Part shown: piece after piece, positions 25,378 to 34,920 of the stretch
Numbering within the stretch: the stretch's first letter is position 1
Layout: every line of letters starts with the position of its first letter
DNA from: JBAXPV01 sp037132075
GTDB taxonomy: Bacteria > Bacteroidota > Bacteroidia > Bacteroidales > CAIXZF01
Direction of reading: 5' to 3'
DNA: 64,000 bases
NCBI GenBank assembly: GCA_037132075.1
Contig: JBAXPV010000017.1
Location: 21,627-85,626 of the forward strand
Notes under the pieces: generated by a model
Database searches by the model: none
Seen by the model: the letters and a program-made list of their open reading frames with translations, nothing else
What the model was told of the DNA's origin: nothing
Position numbers and translations under genes: made by a program

Positions 25378-25980
25378 TTAAAAATCCCAATCCATGCTGG
25401 GACCACTATTACTATCTGTGGCTTTGTGCTCTTCCTGGATACCACTTTTGTCATGACAATTGCTGTTCCCAGCTTTCTCAGTGGCACTATGTCCGCCATC
25501 TTTCTCTTCATGGCCTCGCATCCTTTTCATAAGCATCATTTTAAATTCCCATTCAGCAAGGTAGAGTTTTGCAACCTTTTGGTCAGGAAGTACCGTTTTA
25601 AATTTAGTGTGATATTCTTTTTTAAGGTCAAGTAATGCTTGTTCTTTTTGCAATTGACAATCAGCAAGATCTTCTAGTTGTGACTTGGTGAGGCTATCCG
25701 CGCGTTCCCACAACTGATTGCATTTACTTTTCCAACTTAAATACAATTCCGTTTTTTTAACCTTATATTCATCATAAACAGGCCAGAAATCGCGTGCTTC
25801 TTTTACTGACAGGTCAAGTTTAGTGGTAATAAACGCACTTTGTTCAGCCCGAATCTTTTCATGAAGCACTTTGTCATTCGAACCAGAATGCGTTTGTGCT
25901 GACAGACCCGAAAATGCACCTATTAAGAAAAAGAAGCTTAAACAGCTTAAATGTATATTTCGACAGGTAATATTTTTCAT
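25378..25980 (-). CDS. Secreted CpxP/Spy-like protein of the sigma operon
   Basis: 200 residues with a signal peptide (FFFLIGAFSGLSAQ). The mature part is mostly charged helix: KIRAEQSAFITTKLDLSVKEARDFWPVYDEYKVKK, a pattern shared with periplasmic sensor or chaperone proteins of the CpxP/Spy type that sit beside ECF sigma and anti-sigma genes in Bacteroidota. The C-terminal 40 residues are Ser/Gly/His-rich (GHEEKDGGHS). A role in sensing envelope stress or metal is an inference from context. It follows the anti-sigma-like gene by 11 bases. Confidence 0.62.
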   Translation of the reverse strand: MKNITCRNIHLSCLSFFFLIGAFSGLSAQTHSGSNDKVLHEKIRAEQSAFITTKLDLSVKEARDFWPVYDEYKVKKTELYLSWKSKCNQLWERADSLTKSQLEDLADCQLQKEQALLDLKKEYHTKFKTVLPDQKVAKLYLAEWEFKMMLMKRMRGHEEKDGGHSATEKAGNSNCHDKSGIQEEHKATDSNSGPSMDWDF

Positions 25981-25991
25981 AACATTGTCAC

Positions 25992-26588
25992 TTAAAATGT
26001 TAAATCAATTGGGTCAACATTCTCATCAATAAGATAATTATAGATGTCATCTTCCGTAACACCTTCTTTTTCTAATGTTGTAATAAACTGGTCAACATTT
26101 TGATCGGCTGTTAAATTATCTGTTACGCTATTAATTTGTAGCTCAACCTGTTTCTTTTTATCGGTTTTTCCTGTTGAAGCACTCCTCATTATATTCTCCT
26201 GAGAAGCAGGAACAGGCTCAGAAGCACTTGATTCGACCTTCATAGCATCAGATGTTTCCGAAATAAGAGCGCCAGATGATTTCTTATTTTGAGTAATCAG
26301 GCTGGCCCTTTTTTCCAATATTTCAGATCGCAAAAATATTGCTAATGAAATAATAATGAGAACGGCTGCTGCAGATGCCACGAGAAAAAGCTGACGGGGA
26401 AACGGACGAATCAAAACCTGTTTGGGTTTTTTCGTAATTTGTGTCTGAATTTTTCCTGGCAAAGAATCGAAATAACCGGCAGGCACAGAAAAGGGATTCC
26501 CTTTCATTTTCTGCTGAAGCTGAGTAGACATCCCGTCCAATGGCTTGAACGACATATTTTCTTGCTTATTTTCTTCTTTTCTTTTCAT
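25992..26588 (-). CDS. Single-pass membrane protein, probable anti-sigma factor
   Basis: About 198 residues from ATG 26588 (an in-frame TTG at 26600 is less likely). The cytoplasmic N-terminal half contains GNPFSVPAGYFDSLPGKIQ, a motif recurrent in Bacteroidota genes directly after ECF sigma factors. One membrane helix follows (LFLVASAAAVLIIISLAIFL), then a periplasmic Ser/Thr/Asp-rich tail. Topology and position fit an anti-sigma factor. No zinc-binding HxxxCxxC motif is present, so it is not a classical zinc anti-sigma protein. The assignment is by context. Confidence 0.6.
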   Translation of the reverse strand: MKRKEENKQENMSFKPLDGMSTQLQQKMKGNPFSVPAGYFDSLPGKIQTQITKKPKQVLIRPFPRQLFLVASAAAVLIIISLAIFLRSEILEKRASLITQNKKSSGALISETSDAMKVESSASEPVPASQENIMRSASTGKTDKKKQVELQINSVTDNLTADQNVDQFITTLEKEGVTEDDIYNYLIDENVDPIDLTF

Positions 26589-26632
26589 GTTGGATGTCAA
26601 TTGCTTATTGGAGTAATCTAAAATTCAAAAGT

Positions 26633-27187
26633 TTAATTTTCTGTGAGATATTTTTCAATTTTCTTCACAGCAATATGATATGAGGCTTTTAGGGCTCCTA
26701 CAGACGTCCCTAAAATAGTACTTAAATCTTCAAACGTAATGTCATTATCAAAATATTTCATATTAAACACAAGTCGTTGTTTACGAGGCAGTTTGAGGAT
26801 TGCTTTATGGAATCTACGCTCAATTTCATCCCCGGTAAAAGAAGATTCATCTTCCAAATATTCTGTCAATCCATGGTCAACCTGTGATAAAGGAATAAAT
26901 ACCTGACGTTTTTGCTTCTGCTTCAGGTAGGTAATTGTCTCATTTACTGTGATGCGGTAAATCCAGGTATAGAGTTGGGCATCTTGCCTGAATGAACTCA
27001 GGTTATGAAATATCTTAACAAAGATATTTTGAACCAGGTCATCTGCATCTTCATGAGCAATAACCATGCGCCTTACATGCCAGTAGATCCGTTGCTGATA
27101 CTTCAGGACAAGCAGGTTGAAGCCTGAATCCAACCCATTTTCGGATTGAATTAACTGTATGAGTTCTTTGTCACTTGGATCTGCCAT
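26633..27187 (-). CDS. ECF-family RNA polymerase sigma factor
   Basis: 184 residues with region 2 (FNLLVLKYQQRIYWHVRRMV, EDADDLVQNIFVKIFHNL, YTWIYRITVNETITYLK) and region 4 (KLPRKQRLVFNMKYFDN, FEDLSTILGTSVGALKASYH), and no regions 1 or 3. It is a group 4 sigma factor. It heads a closely spaced minus-strand series with the anti-sigma-like and CpxP-like genes, and possibly pnuC and the glycan genes. No self-regulatory promoter motif could be identified upstream. Confidence 0.9.
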   Translation of the reverse strand: MADPSDKELIQLIQSENGLDSGFNLLVLKYQQRIYWHVRRMVIAHEDADDLVQNIFVKIFHNLSSFRQDAQLYTWIYRITVNETITYLKQKQKRQVFIPLSQVDHGLTEYLEDESSFTGDEIERRFHKAILKLPRKQRLVFNMKYFDNDITFEDLSTILGTSVGALKASYHIAVKKIEKYLTEN

Positions 27188-27248
27188 ATGCAGCTGAGAA
27201 CATTTAAATTTCCTTGAATTATTTTTCTATCTCTGGTAATAAATCTAA

Positions 27249-28265
27249 TTAAGACCCGGATCTTGAATAGGGAACCTGGTCATGCGTTGCAAATTCACCC
27301 TTGTGGTACTTAAAATATCCGGTAATTGCAATCATTGCGGCATTATCAGTAGTAAAAGCAAAGGGTGGAATAAAAACCTTCCATCCTAGCGCTGCGCCAG
27401 CTTCTCTTATTGCAATTTGCAAGCCAGAGTTTGCAGAGACACCACCAGCAATGGCAATTTCTTTTATTCCTGTCTGTTTCGAAGCCAGGATGAGTTTTTT
27501 CATTAAGGATTGAACTATAGCTGCTTGTATAGAGGCTGCAAGATCCTCTTTGTTTTTCTCAATAAAATAAACGTCCTTTTTAAGCGCATCTCTGACAAAA
27601 TACAAGAAACTGGTTTTTAACCCACTAAAACTATAGTTTAGGCCAGAGACCTGTCCTTCAGAAAAACTAAAGGCTTTCGGATTCCCGACTTTGGCAAGCT
27701 TGTCAATAACAGGTCCGCCAGGATATGGAAGCCCCATGATCTTCGCCGCTTTATCGAAGGCCTCCCCTGCTGCATCATCCAGCGTTTTCCCAAGGATCTC
27801 CATATCAAAATGCTCCCTGACCTTGACAATCTGAGTATGCCCACCCGAAACAGTCAGGCAAAGAAAAGGAAAACCAGGAACGTCTTTTTCTTCAGGACCA
27901 TCTTGCAAATAATGAGAAAGAATATGAGCCTGTAAGTGGTCAACTTCAATTAATGGGATATTTAATCCCATGCTGAAAGCTTTGGCAAAAGAGGTTCCTA
28001 CCAATAAGGACCCCAGAAGTCCGGGCCCACGGGTAAAAGCAACTGCCTGTAACTGATCTTTCCTTATATTTGCTTTTTTAAGTGCAGCATCCACTACAGG
28101 AATGATATTCTGCTGATGAACCCTGGATGCCAGCTCAGGCACCACACCACCAAAGTTACGGTGTATCTCCTGGTTGGCGATGATATTGGCAAGGATTTTG
28201 GTATCCCCAATCACGGCAGCAGCAGTATCATCACAAGAGGATTCTATGCCTAATATATAAATCAA
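27249..28265 (-). CDS. tsaD: tRNA N6-adenosine threonylcarbamoyltransferase TsaD
   Basis: 338 residues. YILGIESSCDDTAAAVIGD is the ATPase-fold opening; VDHLQAHILSHYL has the two metal-binding histidines; GGHTQIV, AIAGGVSANSGLQ and TDNAAMIA complete the family signature. TsaD, with TsaB, TsaE and TsaC, makes t6A at position 37 of ANN-decoding tRNAs. It is divergent from tamB, a conserved pairing in Bacteroidota. Its promoter element TACCTTTG lies inside the first codons of tamB. Confidence 0.95.
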   Translation of the reverse strand: MIYILGIESSCDDTAAAVIGDTKILANIIANQEIHRNFGGVVPELASRVHQQNIIPVVDAALKKANIRKDQLQAVAFTRGPGLLGSLLVGTSFAKAFSMGLNIPLIEVDHLQAHILSHYLQDGPEEKDVPGFPFLCLTVSGGHTQIVKVREHFDMEILGKTLDDAAGEAFDKAAKIMGLPYPGGPVIDKLAKVGNPKAFSFSEGQVSGLNYSFSGLKTSFLYFVRDALKKDVYFIEKNKEDLAASIQAAIVQSLMKKLILASKQTGIKEIAIAGGVSANSGLQIAIREAGAALGWKVFIPPFAFTTDNAAMIAITGYFKYHKGEFATHDQVPYSRSGS

Positions 28266-28277
28266 GGTCTGAATTAA

Positions 28278-31200
28278 ATGAAGTTTGCAAAGGTACCCAA
28301 AATTGCATTACCCAAAAACCCCTGGGCCAGATCTGCTATTATCTTGATTATCATTATCATACTTCTTCCATTTGCTTTTTATGGGGCCTTTCGTTCTGCC
28401 CGTGTACAAACCTGGCTTGCCTCAAAAGCAACTTCTTACTTGTCAAAAGAACTTAAAGCGGATATCAGCATAAAGGGGATCGACATCTCCTGGTTTATGA
28501 AGATAACCCTCGAAGGACTTTATCTCAGTGATCAAAAAAAAGACACCATTCTATATGTTGGTAAATTGGGAATCCTTCCAAATAGCATTCTTTACCGTCA
28601 GCAAATTATTGACATCCACAGATTAATCCTGGAAGATGCTAAAATCAACTTAAAAACAGCGAAAGGGGAACGTAGTTTAAACCTACAGTTTCTGCTTGAC
28701 TACTTCCAATCAAAAGACACCACAAGCTCAACAGCAGGAAAACCATGGAGTATTCTAGTCCATAATCTTGACCTGCGTTCAGTCAGTTTCAAACTCGACA
28801 ACGACAATTACCCGCGCTCCGATACCGGAATCGACTTCTCTCACCTTTACCTGAATCCAGTCAATATCTCCCTGCGAAATATCCGGAATGTTGGTGATAC
28901 CATTGAGCTTGGAATTACCAACATCATTGCCAGGGAAGTTCATGGATTTAACCTCAAAACCTTTAACGCAGAAGCTAAAATAAGTCCAAAGAACATCAAC
29001 CTGAAAAACCTGGTTATTGAAACAGACCTGTCGGACCTTGCACTCGATTTAAATTTTGACTTTGAAGAATTCAATGATTTCAATGACTTTATTGACAAAA
29101 TTAACATCAATGCTTCGTTTTTACCTTCCAGAATAAACACCCGCGACATAACCTTCTTTGCTCCGGATATTTGGGGAATGAATGATCAGGTTTTACTTTC
29201 AGGCGACGTTACCGGCAAAGTAAATAACATGAAGCTAAAGGACTTTAACCTGGAATATGGCGCAACATCCCGCTTTCATGGGAACCTGAAAATGATTGGC
29301 CTACCCTATATTGAAGAAACCTTTATCAACCTTGACATTAAAAAACTATCGACAAGCACTATTGACCTGGAGCAAATAATATTACCTGGCGGTAATAAAC
29401 TCAGTTTACCAGATCAGCTGAAAACTTTGGGAAAAGTCGAGGTATCAGGCAAATTCACCGGCTTTTATAATGATTTTGTTTCCTATGCGAATTTCCGAAC
29501 AAGCCTGGGTAAGGTATTTACCGATATTTCACTGAAGAACAACAAAGAACTTAAACGGTTTGAATACCAGGGCACAGTTAAAACAGACAATTTTTATCTG
29601 GGAAAACTTCTCGGCATTGAGAGTATCATGAAGAATCTGGACATGAATGCTGAAATCAAAGGGAATGGACTCACGCTTAAAACCCTGGATATCGCGATGA
29701 CCGGAACTATTGACTCAACTGATTTATTTGGGAAGACATACCGCAAAATAGACATCGCTGGGGCAATAAAAGAAGAAACGTTTACCGGGAGCCTTGAAGT
29801 TATTGACCCAGACCTTGACCTTAGTTTTAAAGGCTCTGTTGATTTTAGTGAGAAACACCCCGCTTTTCATTTTCAGTCTGACATCTCCCATGCCAATCTT
29901 AATCATATGAACCTGGTCAAATCAGATACCTCTTATGTGATTGCATCCAGTGTGATCGTCAATACGGAAGGCCTGGTTTTAGACAGTATGCAAGGGAAAT
30001 TGAATATTGACAATTTAAGATTGACAGTAAACCACGATACCTACCAGGTAAAATCATTTATTGTCGACATGATCTCCCGCAAAGGCGACTATAAAGAAGT
30101 TTCGATAAAATCGGACTTATTAGACGGGAAACTCACGGGAGTCATCAATTTCCAGAATCTCCAGTCATCTTTTGAAGGACTTACTGGTATCTACCTCCCT
30201 TCGGTTTTTTCAAAAAAAACATCAGATCCTGGCACAGTAAAACAAGCATTTGCTTTCTCAGCAGATTTTAGAGACCCGGGTCCGCTTACCAAAGTCTTTT
30301 TACCCGGAATTGAAATTGCAAAGAATACTACGATTCAGTGTGAGATAAACAATGAATCACAGCTCGTGAAGCTTGATGTTAAATCCAAATTATTGTCATT
30401 TGGAGAGAAATCCGTCAAAGATTTCTACCTGAGAGGCAATACACAATCGGGTATTTTTATTCTTGAAACCGGATGTTCTAAATTCCTGGCCGGAGATGTG
30501 TCTTATTTTGACAACCTCAAACTCATGTCGCATGCCAGAAATGACAGCGTAAATTTCAGGTTAAACTGGCAAAACATTGATTCTCTGCATACAAATAATG
30601 GAGACCTTGGTGGGACAATTGCTCTAAATTCATTCCCAAAAATAAGGATCAGCCTGAAAGACTCTAAAGGAACAATCAATGATACCTTATGGAAAGTGGA
30701 ACCCGGCAATTTTGTAGAAATTGACAGCAATTATATTCACGTACAGAGCCTTAGTATCACCAATGGATTTAGTAAGCTGTTATTCAATGGCATTTTGTCT
30801 GAGAACCCCCTGGATTTGTTTACTGTGAAAATCAATAACTTTGACGTCTCAAATTTCGATAGGCTCACAGTCTCCACTGGTTTCGATTTCGACGGAATGA
30901 TTAACGGGGAAGCCCGCATCCTGAATGTTTACCATTCGCCTACTATCATTTCTGACATTACCATAAAGAAGTTAAGCATTAATGGGGATATCCTCGGTGA
31001 TGCAGTCATTAGTTCAAGTTGGGATTCAAAAGAATCTGCATTGTTCGCTGGCCTTGATGTTATCTATAAAGGTAATATCGGAGAAAACCAACCCATTAAG
31101 TTAAAAGGCTATTATTATCCTTTACGAGAGAAAAACAGTCTGGACTTTAGCGCTGACCTGAGTAATTTCCGATTAAAATCGATTCAAAACCTTTTGTCAA

Positions 31201-32744
31201 GCTTTAGTTCAAAATTGGTTGGGATAGCCTCAGGACATCTGCTTTTGAAAGGGAGTTTTAACGACATAGAACTAAGCGGCAATCTTAAAGTCCAGCGAGG
31301 TCAGATGAAAATCGATTACCTGAATACGACCTATTCCTTCAGTCATGAGATTGATTTTCAAAAAGATATGATTTCAGTAGACAAGATGATCGCCTATGAC
31401 TCTCTTGGGAACCAGGCCATCATCAATGCGAAAATTATGCACCACAACTTTGCTGAATGGAAATTGGACATTGACATTCAGCCAAAGAATTTCCTCGCAA
31501 TGAATACTCGATTTATCGATAATAACTTGTTTTACGGCAAAGCCTTTGCCAGTGGAAGTGCTACTATTACCGGACCGGTCAGTAACCTCGTATTCGACAT
31601 TAATGCCAAGATAAGCAAAGGGACTCAGTTTTTTTTACCCCTAAACCTTACGGCAGATGTCGCAGATAAAGATTATATCACCTTCATCAACCATGCTTCT
31701 GATAGCATCATGAAAGAGCCTGAGAAACAAATAGACCTCTCAGGACTAACGATGAACTTTAACCTGGATGCTACGCCTGACGGGGAAATCAATTTGTACT
31801 TGCCTTATGATATGGGAAATATCAAAGCCAGGGGAGAAGGCCGGCTGAACATGAATGTTGATTCAAAAAGCAATTTTGGGATGTTGGGAGAATACAAAGT
31901 AACAGAAGGAGCCTATCTCTTTACCCTGAAAAACCTATTCAGCCGTAATTTCGTGCTAGTGCCTGGCGGAAGGATTATTTTTAACGGAGATGTCTATACT
32001 ACCAAACTCGACCTGAGAGCCAGATACAAAATGGAAGCTTCCCTTTCTGCCCTTAAACCTGCCGGAGGGAGTACGGATCCTGTTTACAATGAAAAAGTCC
32101 CATTGGATATTATTATCGACCTTAAAGGGAATCTGTTTAACCCTGAAATTAACTTTATGCTGTTGCTTAACGAAAATGACCCCCAGATCAACAGAATCGT
32201 TTATGGACAGATTGACACTACCAACCAGCAGCAAATGAGTGAGCAGATGATTTTCCTCCTGGTACTGAAGCAATTTAAACCTGTGGAGATCAACAGCAAT
32301 GTGGAAATCGGGATTTCCGCCGCTGCCTCATCTTATGAGATGCTGGCGAGCCAGATCAGTGGTTGGCTTTCACAAATCAGTAACAAATTCGATATTGGGG
32401 TCAATTATAAACCTGGCGACCAGGTAACTACCGATGAATTAACTGTGGCTTTATCAACCAAATTATTCGACGACAGGGTAAAAATTGACGGAAACTTCGG
32501 CATGGCTGCAACGAGCAAAACAGCTACGGCTTCCCAAAACGCAAGTAATATCGTGGGGGATGTGAGTGTGGAATACATGATAACTCCTGATGGACGTGTT
32601 TATGTCAAAGGATACAACAAATCAAATACAAGTGGTGTATACACCAACCGTGCTCCATACACGCAAGGATTTGGTATCTATTATCGTAGAGAGTTCGATA
32701 ACTTTATGGAAATCTTTAAACGAAAAGTGAAAAGCGAAAAGTGA
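28278..32744 (+). CDS. tamB: TamB-like translocation and assembly module protein
   Basis: 1488 residues: a single N-terminal membrane anchor (about residues 19-38, SAIILIIIIILLPFAFYGAF), then a very long beta-strand-rich periplasmic region (AsmA/TamB-like groove with repeated short strands), then a C-terminal DUF490/TamB domain (about 1150-1460; RGEGRLNMNVDSKSNF, TLKNLFSRNFVLVPGG, LDIIIDLKGNLFNPEINF). TamB-family proteins bridge the inner and outer membranes and move lipid or help outer membrane protein assembly. It is somewhat longer than E. coli TamB. The last codons are embedded in a GTGAAAAG word repeat. Confidence 0.88.
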   Translation: MKFAKVPKIALPKNPWARSAIILIIIIILLPFAFYGAFRSARVQTWLASKATSYLSKELKADISIKGIDISWFMKITLEGLYLSDQKKDTILYVGKLGILPNSILYRQQIIDIHRLILEDAKINLKTAKGERSLNLQFLLDYFQSKDTTSSTAGKPWSILVHNLDLRSVSFKLDNDNYPRSDTGIDFSHLYLNPVNISLRNIRNVGDTIELGITNIIAREVHGFNLKTFNAEAKISPKNINLKNLVIETDLSDLALDLNFDFEEFNDFNDFIDKININASFLPSRINTRDITFFAPDIWGMNDQVLLSGDVTGKVNNMKLKDFNLEYGATSRFHGNLKMIGLPYIEETFINLDIKKLSTSTIDLEQIILPGGNKLSLPDQLKTLGKVEVSGKFTGFYNDFVSYANFRTSLGKVFTDISLKNNKELKRFEYQGTVKTDNFYLGKLLGIESIMKNLDMNAEIKGNGLTLKTLDIAMTGTIDSTDLFGKTYRKIDIAGAIKEETFTGSLEVIDPDLDLSFKGSVDFSEKHPAFHFQSDISHANLNHMNLVKSDTSYVIASSVIVNTEGLVLDSMQGKLNIDNLRLTVNHDTYQVKSFIVDMISRKGDYKEVSIKSDLLDGKLTGVINFQNLQSSFEGLTGIYLPSVFSKKTSDPGTVKQAFAFSADFRDPGPLTKVFLPGIEIAKNTTIQCEINNESQLVKLDVKSKLLSFGEKSVKDFYLRGNTQSGIFILETGCSKFLAGDVSYFDNLKLMSHARNDSVNFRLNWQNIDSLHTNNGDLGGTIALNSFPKIRISLKDSKGTINDTLWKVEPGNFVEIDSNYIHVQSLSITNGFSKLLFNGILSENPLDLFTVKINNFDVSNFDRLTVSTGFDFDGMINGEARILNVYHSPTIISDITIKKLSINGDILGDAVISSSWDSKESALFAGLDVIYKGNIGENQPIKLKGYYYPLREKNSLDFSADLSNFRLKSIQNLLSSFSSKLVGIASGHLLLKGSFNDIELSGNLKVQRGQMKIDYLNTTYSFSHEIDFQKDMISVDKMIAYDSLGNQAIINAKIMHHNFAEWKLDIDIQPKNFLAMNTRFIDNNLFYGKAFASGSATITGPVSNLVFDINAKISKGTQFFLPLNLTADVADKDYITFINHASDSIMKEPEKQIDLSGLTMNFNLDATPDGEINLYLPYDMGNIKARGEGRLNMNVDSKSNFGMLGEYKVTEGAYLFTLKNLFSRNFVLVPGGRIIFNGDVYTTKLDLRARYKMEASLSALKPAGGSTDPVYNEKVPLDIIIDLKGNLFNPEINFMLLLNENDPQINRIVYGQIDTTNQQQMSEQMIFLLVLKQFKPVEINSNVEIGISAAASSYEMLASQISGWLSQISNKFDIGVNYKPGDQVTTDELTVALSTKLFDDRVKIDGNFGMAATSKTATASQNASNIVGDVSVEYMITPDGRVYVKGYNKSNTSGVYTNRAPYTQGFGIYYRREFDNFMEIFKRKVKSEK
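28288..28295 (-). promoter_or_regulatory. Bacteroidota -7 element for tsaD (TACCTTTG) inside tamB
   Basis: Minus-strand TACCTTTG, 23 bases before the tsaD ATG, falls in codons 4-6 of the divergent tamB-like gene. The two genes are only 12 bases apart, so this promoter must overlap tamB coding sequence. Confidence 0.5.
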
Positions 32745-32746
32745 AA
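32721..32746. repeat. AAAAGTG-word repeat covering the tamB stop codon
   Basis: CGAAAAGTGAAAAGCGAAAA followed by GTGAAA: about three copies of a 10-base word that encode the last TamB residues (KRKVKSEK) and include its TGA stop at 32742-32744. It lies at the convergent junction with ribBA. Confidence 0.5.
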
Positions 32747-32779
32747 TTGAATTCGCTTAACTGTTTAGTTTTTTACTCA

Positions 32780-33991
32780 TCAATCCAGTTCCAGGTTATG
32801 CCCCATTTTCTCCATCTTAGTGCGGAGATAATGAATGTTATGATGATTTGGCTGGATACGAAGCGGGATGTTTTCCACTATTTCAATGCCGTAACCTGCT
32901 AAGCCGGCTTTTTTTCTGGGATTGTTAGAAATCAAACGGATCTTGTGAGCGCCTAAATCCCGCAGTATTTGGGCGCCAATACCATAATCGCGTTCATCAG
33001 CCTTAAAGCCAAGTTCAATATTGGCTTCAATCGTATCTCTTCCCATTTCCTGGAGGTGGTATGCCTTCAGTTTATTAATCAATCCAATCCCTCTCCCTTC
33101 CTGGCTCATGTACAATACCAAACCTTTTCCTTCTTTTTCAACCATCCTCAGCGACTCCTGCAGTTGAGCACCACAGTCGCATTTGCTGGATCCAAAAATA
33201 TCACCGGTAACACAGGATGAATGAACCCTCACAAGCACTGGCTCGTCCTCAGTCCAGCTTCCTTTGATCAGGGCTATATGCAGCAGTTCTTCATGAAGTT
33301 GGCGATAGGCTACCATTCTGAAATTCCCAAAAGTTGTTGGCAGATCGACGCTTTCTTCTTTCTGGATCAGGCTTTCTTTCGACAGTCGGTATTCGATCAG
33401 ATCTTTGATGGAGACTACTTTTAAGGAGAAGCGGTCAGCAATCTCAAAGAGCTGAGGCAGTCGCGCCATGGTTCCGTCTTCATTCATAATTTCGACCAGG
33501 GCACCTACCGGTTTTAAACCGGCAAGCCTGGCAAGGTCGATCGTGGCTTCTGTATGGCCTATGCGACGTAATACACCAGCCTTCTTCGCTTTCAGTGGAA
33601 AAATGTGTCCGGGACGACCGAGGTCTTCCGGTTTGGTAGCGTCGTCGGCCAGGGCACGAATCGTCATCGCTCTGTCGCTGGTCGAAATCCCTGTTGTTGC
33701 ACCCGAACCTAAGAGATCTACAGAGACGGTAAAAGGAGTTTCATGAAGCGAGGTATTGTTAGGCACCATCATATCCAACTGCAGGAATTCGCAACGCTCT
33801 TCGGTGATCGGGGCACAGATGAGGCCCCTGCCATGCGTCGCCATAAAATTGACGATTTCCGGGGTGATTGTCTCCGCAGCTGTCACGAAATCACCCTCAT
33901 TTTCGCGATCTTCATCATCAACAACAATGATGACCTTTCCGGAACGTATATCTTCTAAAGCTTCAGCGATAGTATTTAGTCGACGAGTCAT
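32780..33991 (-). CDS. ribBA: Bifunctional 3,4-dihydroxy-2-butanone-4-phosphate synthase / GTP cyclohydrolase II
   Basis: 403 residues. The N-terminal half is DHBP synthase (VIIVVDDEDRENEGDFVTAA, HGRGLICAP, HTEATIDLARLAG). The C-terminal half is GTP cyclohydrolase II (RVHSSCVTGDIFGSSKCDCG with the zinc cysteines, SQEGRGIGLINKL, LISNNPRKKAGL). The protein supplies both branches of riboflavin synthesis from ribulose-5-P and GTP. All catalytic signatures of both domains look intact. It is divergent from mqnA, with a TACCTTTG promoter element 23 bases upstream. Confidence 0.96.
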   Translation of the reverse strand: MTRRLNTIAEALEDIRSGKVIIVVDDEDRENEGDFVTAAETITPEIVNFMATHGRGLICAPITEERCEFLQLDMMVPNNTSLHETPFTVSVDLLGSGATTGISTSDRAMTIRALADDATKPEDLGRPGHIFPLKAKKAGVLRRIGHTEATIDLARLAGLKPVGALVEIMNEDGTMARLPQLFEIADRFSLKVVSIKDLIEYRLSKESLIQKEESVDLPTTFGNFRMVAYRQLHEELLHIALIKGSWTEDEPVLVRVHSSCVTGDIFGSSKCDCGAQLQESLRMVEKEGKGLVLYMSQEGRGIGLINKLKAYHLQEMGRDTIEANIELGFKADERDYGIGAQILRDLGAHKIRLISNNPRKKAGLAGYGIEIVENIPLRIQPNHHNIHYLRTKMEKMGHNLELD

Positions 33992-34014
33992 TGTCAGGCA
34001 TTAAAATTATTGCG

Positions 34015-34022
34015 CAAAGGTA
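34015..34022 (-). promoter_or_regulatory. Bacteroidota -7 element for ribBA (TACCTTTG)
   Basis: Minus-strand TACCTTTG, 23 bases ahead of the ribBA ATG. No FMN riboswitch-like sequence fits in the short leader. Confidence 0.55.
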
Positions 34023-34084
34023 CAAAGAAAGCGCACAGAATTTCTTTAAAAATGTGGACCTTTGAGCAGATTTACCCAAACACA

Positions 34085-34837
34085 ATGCATCCTTTAAAAA
34101 TATCCGCTATATCATACCTGAATACCGTTCCTTTTGTTTATGGAATCCAGAATTATCCCGGATTTTCTGATTATGAAATTGAATTTGATGTACCTTCAAG
34201 TTGCGCTGAAAAGCTGATTCACAACAAAACGGATGTCGGCATCGTTCCCGTAGCCACCATACCCTTCATCCCCGATGCCCAGATCATCACACCTTACTGT
34301 ATAGGTGCACTAAAAGCAGTTGAGACGGTGGTATTGGCCTCAAGAAAACCTTTAAGTGATATCCGGATTGTCTATCTCGACACCGACTCCAGAACCTCTG
34401 TTCTCTTATTGAAAGTGCTTGCAAAACATCACTGGAAGTTGAATTTTGAGTTCCTGCCACTCGGAAAGAAACAATGGGCTGAGTTTGAAAACCATGAAGC
34501 TGCAGTACTTATCGGCGATAAAACCTTTGGGCTAAAAAATCATTTTGCCCTGATCACAGATCTTGCAACACAATGGTATCAATTTATAAATTTGCCGTTT
34601 GTCTTCGCTTGTTGGGTTGCGAATAAAAAACTGCCTGAGCCTGTATTACAGCAATTTAGTAACGCACTTTCTTTCGGATTGAAGCATGTTGACGAAGCGG
34701 TAAAAAGTGTGGATGTTTCCCGCTACCCTGGTGTGAATATTCATCGCTATCTCACTAAAACGATATCCTATACGCTGGATGAAGAAAAACGGCAAGGGAT
34801 GCGCTTATTCCTGGAGATGAGTAAAGACATTCGTTAA
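34085..34837 (+). CDS. mqnA: Chorismate dehydratase MqnA (futalosine pathway)
   Basis: 250 residues from ATG 34085; an ATG-less upstream extension was rejected because it lacks conservation-like features. HPLKISAISYLNTVPFVYGI is the family opening, FDVPSSCAEKL and VGIVPVATIPF form the ligand cleft of this periplasmic-binding-protein-like fold, and VYLDTDSRTSVLLLKVL follows. MqnA (MenA2/DUF178 family) dehydrates chorismate to 3-enolpyruvyl-benzoate, the first step of futalosine-dependent menaquinone synthesis. The presence of this gene suggests menaquinone respiration by the alternative route. No other mqn gene is in the window. Confidence 0.88.
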   Translation: MHPLKISAISYLNTVPFVYGIQNYPGFSDYEIEFDVPSSCAEKLIHNKTDVGIVPVATIPFIPDAQIITPYCIGALKAVETVVLASRKPLSDIRIVYLDTDSRTSVLLLKVLAKHHWKLNFEFLPLGKKQWAEFENHEAAVLIGDKTFGLKNHFALITDLATQWYQFINLPFVFACWVANKKLPEPVLQQFSNALSFGLKHVDEAVKSVDVSRYPGVNIHRYLTKTISYTLDEEKRQGMRLFLEMSKDIR

Positions 34838-34859
34838 TCAAATGTGTTGGTGCAAGTTT

Positions 34860-34920
34860 GTTAATTCGTTAATTAATCATTACTTAACGAACATTAGCAC
34901 ACTAGCAAATCAGCAAATTA
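34860..34920. repeat. TTAAC/TTAGCAAA-word repeat with inverted arms at yidC stop
   Basis: TTCGTTAA (34865-34872) and TTAACGAA (34884-34891) are perfect inverted arms. A word series follows (TTAGCACACTAGCAAAT, then CAGCAAATTA) whose final TTA is the yidC stop codon (34918-34920). It fills most of the 80-base convergent gap between mqnA and yidC and may end transcription. Confidence 0.55.

Noticed and set aside
34838..34917. Ordinary rho-independent terminator after mqnA
   Set aside because: The arms are AT-rich, TTAACGAA type, without a GC core or T-tract, so it was listed as a repeat rather than a terminator.
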